The position numbers were made by a program, and so were the translations under genes. Below, one piece after another: positions 1 through 6,212 of a DNA stretch of 64,000 bases. The notes below the pieces were generated by a model. It was not told the origin of the DNA. It was given only the letters and a program-made list of their open reading frames with translations, and ran no database searches. How positions within the stretch are numbered: position 1 is the first letter of the stretch; each line of letters starts with the position of its first letter. The stretch comes from Burkholderiales bacterium Ga0077547 (GTDB taxonomy: Bacteria > Pseudomonadota > Gammaproteobacteria > Burkholderiales > Burkholderiaceae_C), in the NCBI GenBank assembly GCA_001464195.1, contig LNEY01000008.1, forward strand, positions 1 to 64,000. Reading direction: 5' to 3'.

Positions 1-287
1 TGCTTGTGCGTCGCGCTGGCCACCTGCCGCTCGTCCGCCAGCCAGGTCAGGAAGGTCTCTACCTCGGCACCGCCCCGCTCGCGTGGATGCCGCAGCCCGT
101 GAAACCGGATGAAGGCCCGGCACCAGTACACATAGATGTTTTCAGTGTTGCGGCTGTAATGCAGGTAGCGAATGCGCTCGCGAAGTTGATCCAGCAGCCG
201 CACGGCACGAAGCGGCGGCAACCGACCAGCGGGAGGCGGCCGCAGCGCCCCTCGATGCTGGTTCAGGTCCATGGCCGAACTCGACAT
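1..287 (-). CDS. intI: Integron integrase IntI, N-terminal part (gene continues off the left edge)
   Basis: Site-specific tyrosine recombinase expected to join attC cassette sites to attI. About 95 residues are visible. They include [15 protein letters not shown] and [17 protein letters not shown], followed by an [13 protein letters not shown] segment, and match the N-terminal core-binding domain of IntI proteins closely. The catalytic Arg, HxxR and Tyr residues lie beyond the window, so intactness cannot be judged. The start is ATG at 285-287, or the in-frame ATG at 270-272. The gene is divergent from the cassettes, as in all classical integrons. Confidence 0.93.
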   Translation of the reverse strand, partial: MSSSAMDLNQHRGALRPPPAGRLPPLRAVRLLDQLRERIRYLHYSRNTENIYVYWCRAFIRFHGLRHPRERGGAEVETFLTWLADERQVASATHK

Positions 288-377
288 GACTGGCCTCGCT
301 GGGTGAAGCGAAAACCACCGTTGCACCGGCGTCAGGTGGCTGGCAGACTGTGTTCAATGGCTGCCGGTTTCGACATG

Positions 378-406
378 AATTTAATGCTGTATAAAACAAC
401 AGTCAA
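378..406 (-). promoter_or_regulatory. intI promoter (Pint) with embedded LexA operator
   Basis: Read on the minus strand, TTGACT (401-406) and TAAATT (378-383) are separated by exactly 17 bases, a good sigma-70 promoter. Between them, overlapping the -35 end, lies CTGTATAAAACAACAG (387-402), which fits the CTG-N10-CAG LexA consensus. It is about 100 bp upstream of the intI start. LexA repression of integrases is established for several integrons, so SOS control here is a strong inference. Confidence 0.85.
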
Positions 407-458
407 GCGTCGGAATTACGTTGCCGATCAACAGCTTGGAGTTCGCAGTTTGGGCTTG

Positions 459-518
459 GTTAAGCGGCAGCCCGCCGAGTTAAGCAGCAGTGCGTGCTGC
501 ATAAACTAGTAGTTAGAG
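459..518 (+). other. Putative attI recombination site
   Basis: Two direct repeats, GTTAAGCGGCAG (459-470) and GTTAAGCAGCAG (479-490), are spaced 20 bp apart and each begins with a GTTRRRY-like core. The first cassette boundary GTTAGAGC follows at 512. Paired direct repeats plus a crossover core is the design of attI sites bound by IntI. The site lies between intI and the first cassette, where attI must be. Exact borders are inferred. Confidence 0.6.
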
Positions 519-526
519 CGCTCACT

Positions 527-946
527 ATGCTCATCGCCATTCGGAAGTCAGTCGCAGCGAAGTTCGAACTCATTGCCGAGGTTGTTGGCCTCGCCGTCTC
601 GTTTTCGGGAGCCACTCTTGCCGCAGTCTTTGGCAAGTTGGTCATCGCAGTCATTCTTGGGGCAATCACTCTTGGCTTCTTCCTGCGTCTCACAGGCCGT
701 CGCTCTAGTCTTCAGGTGGCAACACCGCACACACCAGGGTGGGTGCGTTCCGTATCTGCCCTATTGGCTGTCGTTGAAACCATCGCGCTTGTCGAAGCAA
801 CCAATCTTCCGGTACGGTTCAGTCAGCAAGGCTTCTTGTACACGCATTGGCTCTTGGTGGCTCTGGCTCTAGCCGCCGCGTACCTGGTGCAGGTAAAGCT
901 ACTCGGTTCACTAGCAGCAAGGCGTCATGCTCGCCAAGCGCTCTAA
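527..946 (+). CDS. Cassette gene 1: hypothetical membrane protein
   Basis: A 139-residue protein of unknown function. Hydrophobic stretches at roughly residues 12-50 (two helices), 75-95 and 107-130 suggest four membrane helices, with a basic C-terminus (ARRHARQAL). The start at ATG 527 lies 14 bases inside the cassette boundary at 512; an upstream in-frame start at 494 would lie in attI and is less likely. The stop codon falls inside the R'' box of the following attC, typical of compact cassettes. As the first cassette it would be the one best expressed from a Pc promoter. Confidence 0.7.
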   Translation: MLIAIRKSVAAKFELIAEVVGLAVSFSGATLAAVFGKLVIAVILGAITLGFFLRLTGRRSSLQVATPHTPGWVRSVSALLAVVETIALVEATNLPVRFSQQGFLYTHWLLVALALAAAYLVQVKLLGSLAARRHARQAL

Positions 947-1010
947 CCCTTCAATCAACCGGACATGCCCCGGCAAGCCGGGTCATGCCGGTTATCTCAC
1001 TACAAGGGCT
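940..1010 (+). repeat. attC site of cassette 1 (right half degenerate)
   Basis: R'' box GCTCTAAC (940-947) is complementary to the cassette start at 512-519. An imperfect hairpin at 957-993 follows: AACCGG, CATG and CCCGGC pair with their complements around a two-base loop. Unpaired A963 and T983 are like the extrahelical bases that set strand choice in attC. No clean R' box follows, so the right edge is approximate and the next cassette boundary is lost. Confidence 0.65.
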
Positions 1011-1040
1011 TCCCCACCCGTCAAGCCAAACGAATCCCTG

Positions 1041-1068
1041 ATGGCCCGCACAGCGGGCCATTTCTTCA
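1041..1068 (+). terminator. Hairpin with T-rich tail, terminator-like
   Basis: ATGGCCCGC (1041-1049) and GCGGGCCAT (1053-1061) form a perfect 9-bp stem with a 3-base loop, followed by TTCTTC. It lies downstream of cassette gene 1 and its attC. It could terminate cassette transcription. Confidence 0.5.
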
Positions 1069-1286
1069 TCTGCATTCCCTTCAAGACCTGCAGCCGTGGC
1101 GGCGGCGGGCGTTGTCATGAACAACAAGGTGCGGACTGGCCAAACTACAAACGGTCATTGATGTGGCGCTCGATGCCACGGACCCTGATGAAGGACGCAC
1201 GCGGGGGACCCATTCGTTAGCCGGCAAGTCTTGCGCCGCCCTTGAGTTAATCGGTCACTCCCCGCGCAGGTCCAAACCTGTTGTCA
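1069..1286. other. Non-coding stretch with an isolated cassette-boundary-like core
   Basis: No convincing gene is seen between the hairpin and the transposase remnant. CATTCGTTAGCC at 1211-1222 resembles the right end of an attC and nearly repeats CATTCGTTAGGCC at 2063-2075, on the other side of the insertion sequence remnant. This suggests that attC arms flank the remnant, but no full attC can be folded here. Confidence 0.4.
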
Positions 1287-1958
1287 TCAACGCTTGCCGT
1301 CACGCGGCGGTGGTTCTGTGCTCCTGGTTTCTGTTGTCGGTTGGCGACTAGCCTGGCTATGCGCGTCGTACTGCGCGATGCGCTCGTCCAGCCGGGTCAC
1401 CTCACTGAGCAGATCACCGATGACGGTATTGGCATAGCCGGGCAAGGCTTCCAGACTCTCGCAGGCCCGCCGGCGCACGGTGGCGGCCTTGAGCGGCAGC
1501 ACGATGCCGAACTCGCTCAAGCAGCCGCGGATGCGGTTGAGTGTGGCAGTGCGCTGCTCGACAAACCCCTGGCGCGCGCGGTGCACCATCAGGCGCGACT
1601 GCTGCTCGAGTGTCTTGTGCGGAACGAAGCGCATGTGCGGGCGCTGGATGGCTTCGCAGATCGCTGCAGCGTCGGCTGCATCGTTCTTGCCGCGCTTGCC
1701 TGTCATGCGATAGGGCGTGACGAACTTCGGGGCGATGAGGCGCACCGTGTGGCCCGAGGCCTGGAACAGCCGCGCCCAGTGGTGTGCGCCGGAGCAGGCT
1801 TCCATGCCGATGATGCAGGGCCGTAGCGACGCGATCAGTTCATGCAGCTTGTCGCGCGGCACGGCTGGCCGAACCAGTTCGGCTTTGCCGAGCTCATTGA
1901 CGCCGCGCACCGCAAAAACGTTCTTGGCGAGGTCGATACCTACGGTCAGAATCGTCAT
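1287..1958 (-). pseudogene. IS110-family transposase, C-terminally truncated
   Basis: The protein begins MTILTVGIDLAKNVFAVRG, has GMEACSGAHHWAR, PKFVTPYRMTGKRGKNDAAD and LDERIAQYDAH, and so carries the DEDD-type RuvC-like N-terminal half of IS110-family (IS1111-like) transposases. After about residue 200 the similarity stops and an unrelated short tail reaches a stop codon at 1287. The C-terminal Transposase_20 domain with the conserved serine is missing, so it should be inactive. The start is ATG at 1956-1958; longer upstream extensions lack family similarity. The upstream end abuts the attC right arm at 2050-2074, consistent with the attC-targeting habit of some IS1111 elements. Confidence 0.8.
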
Positions 1959-2049
1959 GGACTTCCCCTTCCGAATGAGTTGATGAGAGTTCGCACTTCC
2001 CATCGTGGCACTTGGTTGCCGTTTGCCGCTTCGCGGCTGGTTCGGGGCG

Positions 2050-2075
2050 GGGAAGTCCCTTTCATTCGTTAGGCC
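2050..2075 (+). repeat. attC right arm (R' core GTTAGGCC) and cassette boundary
   Basis: GGGGAAGTCCC is followed by CATTCGTTAGGCC, with the crossover core GTTAGGCC at 2068-2075. The left half of this attC is missing and is replaced by the transposase remnant. The core is the exact complement of GGCCTAAC at 2545-2552, which marks 2069-2552 plus its attC as one cassette. Confidence 0.65.
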
Positions 2076-2086
2076 GCACACAAGCC

Positions 2087-2551
2087 ATGAAACTCACCCT
2101 CGTGCGATTTGATCGAGTCTTCGACATCCAGTATCGAGCATTCGGTTTCGGCACACAGACAGAATTCGGCTTCGAATCAGATGGATCAGCGACTTACGGC
2201 GCGTCCGTCATCGGCTGTCAGACCATTCCTATCGGAGAGCCCCTCATTGTTGCCATGCGTCGCGAAGGAGACTGGAAGAACCTGTACGGCTGGAAGAACC
2301 TAGCTACTGGGAGCTTGACTATTGAGAATGGCCGGAACAATCTCGTATGGTTTTCGGTTATCGGCACAGTTGCCATCGCACTCCTCGCTCCGATTATTCT
2401 CCTCCATGACCCACTGATGACCGACGGTGAACGCACGGCTTTCTATTTGTGCGCTATCGGCATAGCAGCGAGGACCTACACGGGCATAGCACGCCAATGG
2501 CGGCTGGTTAAAGCCAAGCGGTTGTTGCGTCAGGCACCAAGTGCGGCCTAA
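2087..2551 (+). CDS. Cassette gene 2: hypothetical membrane-anchored protein
   Basis: A 154-residue protein of unknown function. Residues 1-75 are polar and look like a small beta-rich domain. Hydrophobic segments follow at about 87-105 and 117-130, with a basic C-terminus (RQWRLVKAKRLLRQ). Two membrane helices with a soluble N-terminal domain are likely. The ATG at 2087 lies 12 bases after the cassette core and the stop lies in the R'' box of its attC, so the gene fills the cassette. Codon use is less GC-biased than in the backbone. Confidence 0.7.
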   Translation: MKLTLVRFDRVFDIQYRAFGFGTQTEFGFESDGSATYGASVIGCQTIPIGEPLIVAMRREGDWKNLYGWKNLATGSLTIENGRNNLVWFSVIGTVAIALLAPIILLHDPLMTDGERTAFYLCAIGIAARTYTGIARQWRLVKAKRLLRQAPSAA

Positions 2552-2600
2552 CCCCTTACAGAGACTTCCCATTTAGTCAACCGCATCGAGTTGGGTTTTC
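2545..2600 (+). repeat. attC left arm of cassette 2
   Basis: R'' box GGCCTAAC (2545-2552) is followed by GAGACTTCCC, which is complementary to the GGGAAGTCCC arm before the cassette at 2050. The two attC sites flanking this cassette therefore seem to be related. A right arm with a GTTRRRY core could not be placed downstream, so the site end is approximate. Confidence 0.5.
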
Positions 2601-2894
2601 CTTCAAGACGGCTGTGGTTTTTCTCGGTGTGCAGACTAGGGCTGAAGCGGCTGAACAGAGAACAGACTGCCACTCTACAGACGGCCTTGTTGCAGCCACC
2701 CGCCCGTGCTTGAACGGGCGGCTGCGGGCCCAGATACGAACCGCTCAGCCGGGCTCCATTCCTATCGCGTGGATCTGGCCTTGCGGCCCCACCAGGGGTT
2801 AGTCGAGCTTGCCGGCTGCCGGTCTGACCTGTCAGTGCATCTTCATCGTCTCGTCGTGCAAGGAAGTTGGCTTCGTTGTTCGATCGGGCTTGGA
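2601..2894. other. Non-coding stretch inside the array
   Basis: No supported gene. A perfect 8-bp hairpin (CCGCCCGT, loop GCTTGA, ACGGGCGG) lies near 2699-2720. The open frames here are GC-driven and show no family features. It is probably debris from lost cassettes or insertion sequence activity. Confidence 0.4.
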
Positions 2895-3020
2895 TCACGC
2901 CGGCGCAGCCGGTGCTTGCGGCGCGCCGGGCTTCACGCTGAGGTGATGTCGATCAAAGCGTTCGCCGCGCGTCATCACCGCCCACAGAATGCGCGCGTTC
3001 TTGTTGGCCAGCGCTGCCGC
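2895..3020 (-). pseudogene. C-terminal remnant of a second IS110-family transposase
   Basis: The minus frame ends with ALANKNARILWAVMTRGERF and a short basic/proline tail, the characteristic C-terminus of IS110/IS116/IS902 transposases. Only about 40 residues are recognisable; the upstream part (beyond about 3020) is unrelated. Orientation and order show it is not the missing end of the copy at 1287-1958, which would lie further left. It records a separate insertion and deletion. Confidence 0.65.
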
Positions 3021-3198
3021 CACCGCAGTCACAACGGCGTGGCTCCTACTGCTGTGCGCAAGCGTCCTATGTCTTCGGCGGCTCCAACGCCATACCAGGG
3101 CCGCCGGTGCGGCGGCTGCATCCATCGGAATGCTTGTCTTTGCGGGGTTGCTCTACTTGCTTGCGGGTGTCAGCCCACTCGTGCAATGGCGCGCTTGA
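2989..3198 (+). CDS. Possible small membrane protein, perhaps truncated by the IS remnant
   Basis: Sixty-nine residues with two strongly hydrophobic stretches, about 4-30 and 46-66, separated by a basic loop (RRLQRHTRA). This looks like a small two-helix membrane protein, common among cassette genes. The first 10-15 codons overlap the transposase remnant on the other strand, so the original N-terminus may have been replaced. No family is recognised and it may not be expressed. Confidence 0.35.
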   Translation: MRAFLLASAAATAVTTAWLLLLCASVLCLRRLQRHTRAAGAAAASIGMLVFAGLLYLLAGVSPLVQWRA

Positions 3199-3296
3199 GT
3201 ATCACTTCGCGTCGCCAGCTGCAAGCGAGGCCAGTTGATCGAGAGGACAACTTCCGGGGCGCCTCGTGCGCCTACAGTTGCCGTTCATTGCCGATG

Positions 3297-3306
3297 GTAG
3301 GCGTCG
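3297..3306 (+). repeat. Cassette boundary of the toxin-antitoxin cassette
   Basis: GGTAGGCGTC matches, with one mismatch, the complement of GACGCCTAAC at 3974-3983, the R'' box at the far end of the same cassette. This places the cassette start just upstream of the toxin gene. The core deviates from GTTRRRY (GGTAGGC). Confidence 0.5.
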
Positions 3307-3366
3307 GAAAATCCGTTCATTGCTATGAGTGGTGACAAAAGGCACACACTGCGCTAGGCTGCGGCC

Positions 3367-3660
3367 ATGAAACCATTCCGCTGGGGTCCTGAGAAGAACG
3401 ATCAGCTCATGGCGGAGAGAGGAATTTCTTTCGAGCAAATGGTTGTTGCTGTCGAGGCCGGTGGATTGCTAGATGTTCTTGCCCACCCAAACCCTTCCAA
3501 GTACCGGAACCAGAAGGTACTGGTCGTGGCTAGTGATGGGTACGTGTACTTGGTCCCGTTCGTAGAGCAAGAAGACCACTTTTTCCTCAAGACCGTCATT
3601 CCAAGCCGAAAGGCAACACGGGACTACTTGAATCAAGGTGAACAGAATGCCGAAGACTGA
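3367..3660 (+). CDS. BrnT-like toxin of a type II toxin-antitoxin pair
   Basis: A 97-residue protein with FRWGPEKNDQLMAERGISFEQ at the N-terminus, a central LVVASDGYVYLVPFV strand pair and a C-terminal KTVIPSRKATRDYL. The layout (W near the start, an ISFE helix, beta hairpins, then the SRKATRDY end) is that of BrnT/DUF4258-like small toxins of the RelE fold, usually ribonucleases. The next gene overlaps it and has a ribbon-helix-helix-like DNA-binding segment, so toxin-first order with an overlapping antitoxin supports the call. Start ATG 3367. The exact toxin subfamily is uncertain. Confidence 0.7.
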   Translation: MKPFRWGPEKNDQLMAERGISFEQMVVAVEAGGLLDVLAHPNPSKYRNQKVLVVASDGYVYLVPFVEQEDHFFLKTVIPSRKATRDYLNQGEQNAED

Positions 3661-3982
3661 TCCATACGAAACCGAACTGCTTGCGGCCTACGACAAAGGG
3701 GCGCTCAAGTCAGTTGCAACGAAGTCGGAGCTCTCTAAGTTCAAGGCAGCCGCTCGCGCTACTGCAATCAAGGATCGTCGAGTCAACATCCGGCTTTCTT
3801 CCGGCGATCTTCAAGACATTCAGGTCAAAGCACTTGCAGAGGGGCTTCCGTACCAAACGCTCATAGCGAGCGTGCTGCACAAGTACGTCACGGGCAGGCT
3901 CACCGAACGCGAAGGAAGTTCAAGCTCCATCATTCCCGCTCTCAAGTCGCCGTTGCGCCGCACAACGAAGACCGACGCCTAA
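3647..3982 (+). CDS. CopG/BrnA-like antitoxin
   Basis: A 111-residue partner of the upstream toxin. The segment DRRVNIRLSSGDLQDIQVKA followed by EGLPYQTLIASVLHKYVTGRL has the strand-helix-helix pattern of ribbon-helix-helix antitoxins. The N-terminal half (YETELLAAYDKG, a feature of this antitoxin group) and a basic tail flank it. ATG 3647 overlaps the toxin stop by 14 bases, and AAGGTG lies a few bases upstream; a GTG at 3638 is a weaker alternative. It likely binds the toxin and represses the pair. Such pairs stabilise cassette arrays. Confidence 0.7.
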   Translation: MPKTDPYETELLAAYDKGALKSVATKSELSKFKAAARATAIKDRRVNIRLSSGDLQDIQVKALAEGLPYQTLIASVLHKYVTGRLTEREGSSSSIIPALKSPLRRTTKTDA

Positions 3983-4100
3983 CCGCTCGAGCCGGGACCT
4001 CCACCGGCATGGCACTTGGCCCGCGAAGCGTCCTAGGTCATCATCCGCCTCGCAGGCCAAGCACCAAGCCGGCTCCGACCCCTCAGCGCGAACGTCAGGC
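3977..4100 (+). repeat. attC site of the toxin-antitoxin cassette (long type)
   Basis: R'' GCCTAAC (3977-3983) and R' GTCAGGC (4094-4100) enclose a 124-bp imperfect palindrome. The R'/L' side reads as the approximate complement of the left side. The inner arms TTGGCCCGCGAAGCG and CGCCTCGCAGGCCAA pair around a loop. The antitoxin stop lies in R''. The inner 57 bp recur almost unchanged in the attC at 5089-5215. Confidence 0.75.
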
Positions 4101-4110
4101 CGTGCAATCC

Positions 4111-4578
4111 ATGAACCGTGCACTTCTCAATCGTGTCCTGAAGAGCGACGCCGAGGCCGTTGAGCAATTCGGTGAGTCCGATCACTGCGCCGTCGTGGAC
4201 TGGAAGGACGACCTTGAGGCCATCGTCGCGGCAGTTTCAGAATTCGTTCCTGGGGGCTGCTTGCGGATCGAATCTCCGGGCAGCAACGGCCAGCGGCTTG
4301 TGCATGCCGACGGGAAGGTGATCGAATCGCCTTCGGCACCTGTGAGGCAAGAAGAACTCATTGCTCTGGTCAATCGCGCGCTCGCGCCGCAGTTCGAACT
4401 CCGCAGGTATCGCCCGGTCGATGGGGACGGATACGCTTTGTTAGTCGCGCCAGCAGAGCTATGGTCAGAACTGGAACGTAACCATCCCGAAGCCACTGAG
4501 CGCTACTTCCTTGGCGCCGAGCGACTCGCTGCCTACTGGAGGAAGGGCTTCGTGGGCCGCCTATTCAGCAAGCCATAG
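4111..4578 (+). CDS. Cassette gene: hypothetical soluble protein
   Basis: A 155-residue acidic protein with no membrane segment or signal peptide. No family is recognised. Sequence features include an acidic N-terminal part (SDAEAVEQFGESDHCAVVDW), a GGCLRIESPG turn and a C-terminal WSELERNHPEATERYFLG helix region. The ATG at 4111 lies 17 bases after the crossover core and the gene ends just before the next attC, so it is a single-gene cassette. A longer in-frame start at 4009 would lie inside the attC and is rejected. Confidence 0.65.
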   Translation: MNRALLNRVLKSDAEAVEQFGESDHCAVVDWKDDLEAIVAAVSEFVPGGCLRIESPGSNGQRLVHADGKVIESPSAPVRQEELIALVNRALAPQFELRRYRPVDGDGYALLVAPAELWSELERNHPEATERYFLGAERLAAYWRKGFVGRLFSKP

Positions 4579-4590
4579 AGGCGCAGCGCG

Positions 4591-4649
4591 GCCTCACAAC
4601 GCGCTCAACCGGACCTGCCTCCGCGGGCAGCTTGGCTCGAACGTTGGGC
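4591..4649 (+). repeat. attC site, classic 59-base type
   Basis: R'' GCCTCAC (4591-4597), L'' CGCTCAACCGGACCTGCC, a short loop with CCGC, L' GGGCAGCTTGGC and R' GTTGGGC (4643-4649) span exactly 59 bases. The arms pair with unmatched bases, as in canonical attC sites. R'' departs from RYYYAAC by one base. Confidence 0.8.
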
Positions 4650-4675
4650 TTCACCAAGAACGAGGCCTCACAGGC

Positions 4676-5095
4676 ATGCAGCAGATTCATACCCCCTCAG
4701 AGTCAGACAGTGCCGAGGTCGAGAAGAAACGAGATTGGGTCCGCAATCACTTCGAGCCTGCCGCTCTGCATGAGTACGAGAGCCTTGAGGGAAAACTTCG
4801 GCTGCTCGACACGATTCTGTCCAATGACTGGATCGAGGCTACCGAGACCCTCAAGTTGCAGTGCTTGGGCATCACCTTTGGCGATGCACTTGCACAAGAA
4901 CTCGGAATGACGTGGGTCGTGGTCGAGGACGAGTACGGAAGAGATCCGGCGCTGACCTTCGCCGACTCAAAAGTCTTGGCCTTTCCTCTGACTTCAATAT
5001 CAAAGCGAGTCGAGCGAGGTGAAGTCGTGAATGTCTACGAGCTATTCTCCGCAGCGCGCGAGACTCTCATCGAGGCCCGGCGAGCTGAGGGCTAG
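4676..5095 (+). CDS. Cassette gene: DUF3806-like protein
   Basis: A 139-residue soluble protein. The pattern of an alpha-helical N-terminus, then LKLQCLGITFGDALAQELGMTW, a WVVVEDEYGRDPAL strand pair, FPLTSISKRVERGE and a C-terminal VYELF helix fits DUF3806 proteins, whose function is unknown. The ATG at 4676 follows the cassette core (4643) by 33 bases; the stop is in the next attC. It is probably cytoplasmic. No partner gene is evident in the array. Confidence 0.65.
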   Translation: MQQIHTPSESDSAEVEKKRDWVRNHFEPAALHEYESLEGKLRLLDTILSNDWIEATETLKLQCLGITFGDALAQELGMTWVVVEDEYGRDPALTFADSKVLAFPLTSISKRVERGEVVNVYELFSAARETLIEARRAEG

Positions 5096-5215
5096 CTCCT
5101 TGCTGGAACCGGCGCACACCGGCATGGCATTTGGCCTGCGAAGCGTCCTGGGTCATCATCCGCCTCGCGGGCCAAGCATCACGCCGGTTCCGGCCCCTCA
5201 GCTCGAACGCCAGGT
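5089..5215 (+). repeat. attC site (long type), sister of the one at 3977
   Basis: A degenerate left box (GGGCTAG, about 5089) and right core GCCAGGT (5209-5215) enclose an imperfect palindrome of about 127 bp. Its inner 57 bp (5123-5179) differ from 4008-4064 at only five positions, all transitions. Both cores are degenerate, so activity is uncertain. Confidence 0.65.
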
Positions 5216-5253
5216 CGCACGAAGCCGCCTTCCGCGCATATCAAAGGCCATCA

Positions 5254-5652
5254 ATGCAGAAGACATACCGTGGAAGTTGCCACTGTGGCGCAGTCAAGTT
5301 CGAAGCTGAACTCGATCTCACGCAAAGCTCGTATCGGTGCAACTGTTCCATCTGCAGAAGAACTCGCTTCTGGCCAGCGGTGGCCAAGGCCGAAGGTTTC
5401 CGCCTTCTGTCTGGCGAGTCGCAGCTGACGCAGTACTTGTTCAACACAAAGAAGAATCAACACTACTTCTGCAAGGTCTGCGGCGTACGCGCATATGGCG
5501 TGGGCACCGAAACACCCATCGGCGTCATGTATGGCGTCAACCTTGGCTGCATTGAAGATGTCACTGAAGAAGAGCTTTCGCGTGTTCCTGTCACCTATGT
5601 CGATGGAATGAACGACCGCTTGGCGCCACCGGCTCACTGCTCTCACCTATGA
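5254..5652 (+). CDS. GFA-family (glutathione-dependent formaldehyde-activating-like) protein
   Basis: A 132-residue zinc-binding protein of the GFA/CENP-V fold. YRGSCHCGAVKFEAEL near the start, CNCSICRRT, and CKVCGVRAYG supply the cysteines that bind two zinc ions in the family. Members bind or process glutathione adducts, but most are uncharacterised and this one is not assigned a substrate. The ATG at 5254 is right before the GSCHCG motif; the longer frame upstream runs through the attC. It is the last gene with a recognisable attC upstream; none is seen downstream. Confidence 0.85.
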   Translation: MQKTYRGSCHCGAVKFEAELDLTQSSYRCNCSICRRTRFWPAVAKAEGFRLLSGESQLTQYLFNTKKNQHYFCKVCGVRAYGVGTETPIGVMYGVNLGCIEDVTEEELSRVPVTYVDGMNDRLAPPAHCSHL

Positions 5653-5714
5653 CAAGCGGCTCAGCACCACGAGTGCGGCCTCTGAAGAAACTCCCTCCGA
5701 ACAGTTGATTGCCC

Positions 5715-6173
5715 ATGCCAACGACGAAGAAGCTCCAGTTTTCAACCGAGATCGCCGCGCCGCGCGAGCAGGTCTTCGCGACGATGCTCGATCCTGTGGC
5801 GTATCGGGACTGGACGTCGCCTTTCGCTGAGGGCTCCTACTACGAAGGGCGCTGGCAGGCGGGGCAGAAGATCAGGTTCATGTCGCCGTCCGGTGACGGC
5901 ATGGTGTCCGAGATTGCCGAACACCGGCCCAACGAGTTCACGTCGATTCGACACCTCGGCTACATCAGTGGTGGGGTGGAAGACACGCACAGCGAGGCGA
6001 TCCGCGCTTGGGCCCCTGCCTATGAAAACTACACCTTCGTCGACATGCCTGGTGGAACGAGGGTGGTGGTCGATCAGGACGCCACCGAGGAGTTCGAACA
6101 GTACATTGCCCACGCTTGGCCCCTCGCGCTGCAGCGCCTCAAGGGGCTTTGCGAGGCAGACCGTGCTGGCTGA
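5715..6173 (+). CDS. SRPBCC (AHSA1/START-like) domain protein
   Basis: A 152-residue protein of the ligand-binding helix-grip fold. It has the typical start FSTEIAAPREQVFATMLDPVAYRDW, then FAEGSYYEGRWQAGQKIRF, and a C-terminal long helix (HAWPLALQRLKGLCEAD). Relatives bind hydrophobic ligands or act as Aha1-like or regulator proteins; the ligand here is unknown. ATG 5715 is chosen (TTG 5709 is an alternative). It may be a further cassette or the start of backbone DNA. Confidence 0.8.
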   Translation: MPTTKKLQFSTEIAAPREQVFATMLDPVAYRDWTSPFAEGSYYEGRWQAGQKIRFMSPSGDGMVSEIAEHRPNEFTSIRHLGYISGGVEDTHSEAIRAWAPAYENYTFVDMPGGTRVVVDQDATEEFEQYIAHAWPLALQRLKGLCEADRAG

Positions 6174-6212
6174 CCGATTCAGCGTACAGAGCCCCCAAAG
6201 GATGCCGCAGCC

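Larger units (their letters stand above)
1..5652. mobile_element. Chromosomal integron: divergent intI plus gene-cassette array
   Basis: An integrase gene reading left, an SOS-type promoter, an attI-like site and a run of plus-strand small genes separated by attC-like hairpins give the standard integron layout. In three cassettes the first bases of the cassette are complementary to the R'' box at its own end (512-519 with 940-947; 2068-2075 with 2545-2552; 3297-3306 with 3974-3983, one mismatch). This is what excision as a circle requires. The cassette genes have visibly lower GC than the backbone beyond 8 kb. The right end is uncertain because no attC was recognised after the gene ending at 5652. 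The left end is outside the window. Confidence 0.85.

Noticed and set aside
6-509. 167-codon plus-strand frame at the left edge
   Set aside because: It is antisense to the integron integrase, whose motifs are unmistakable, and crosses the promoter and attI.
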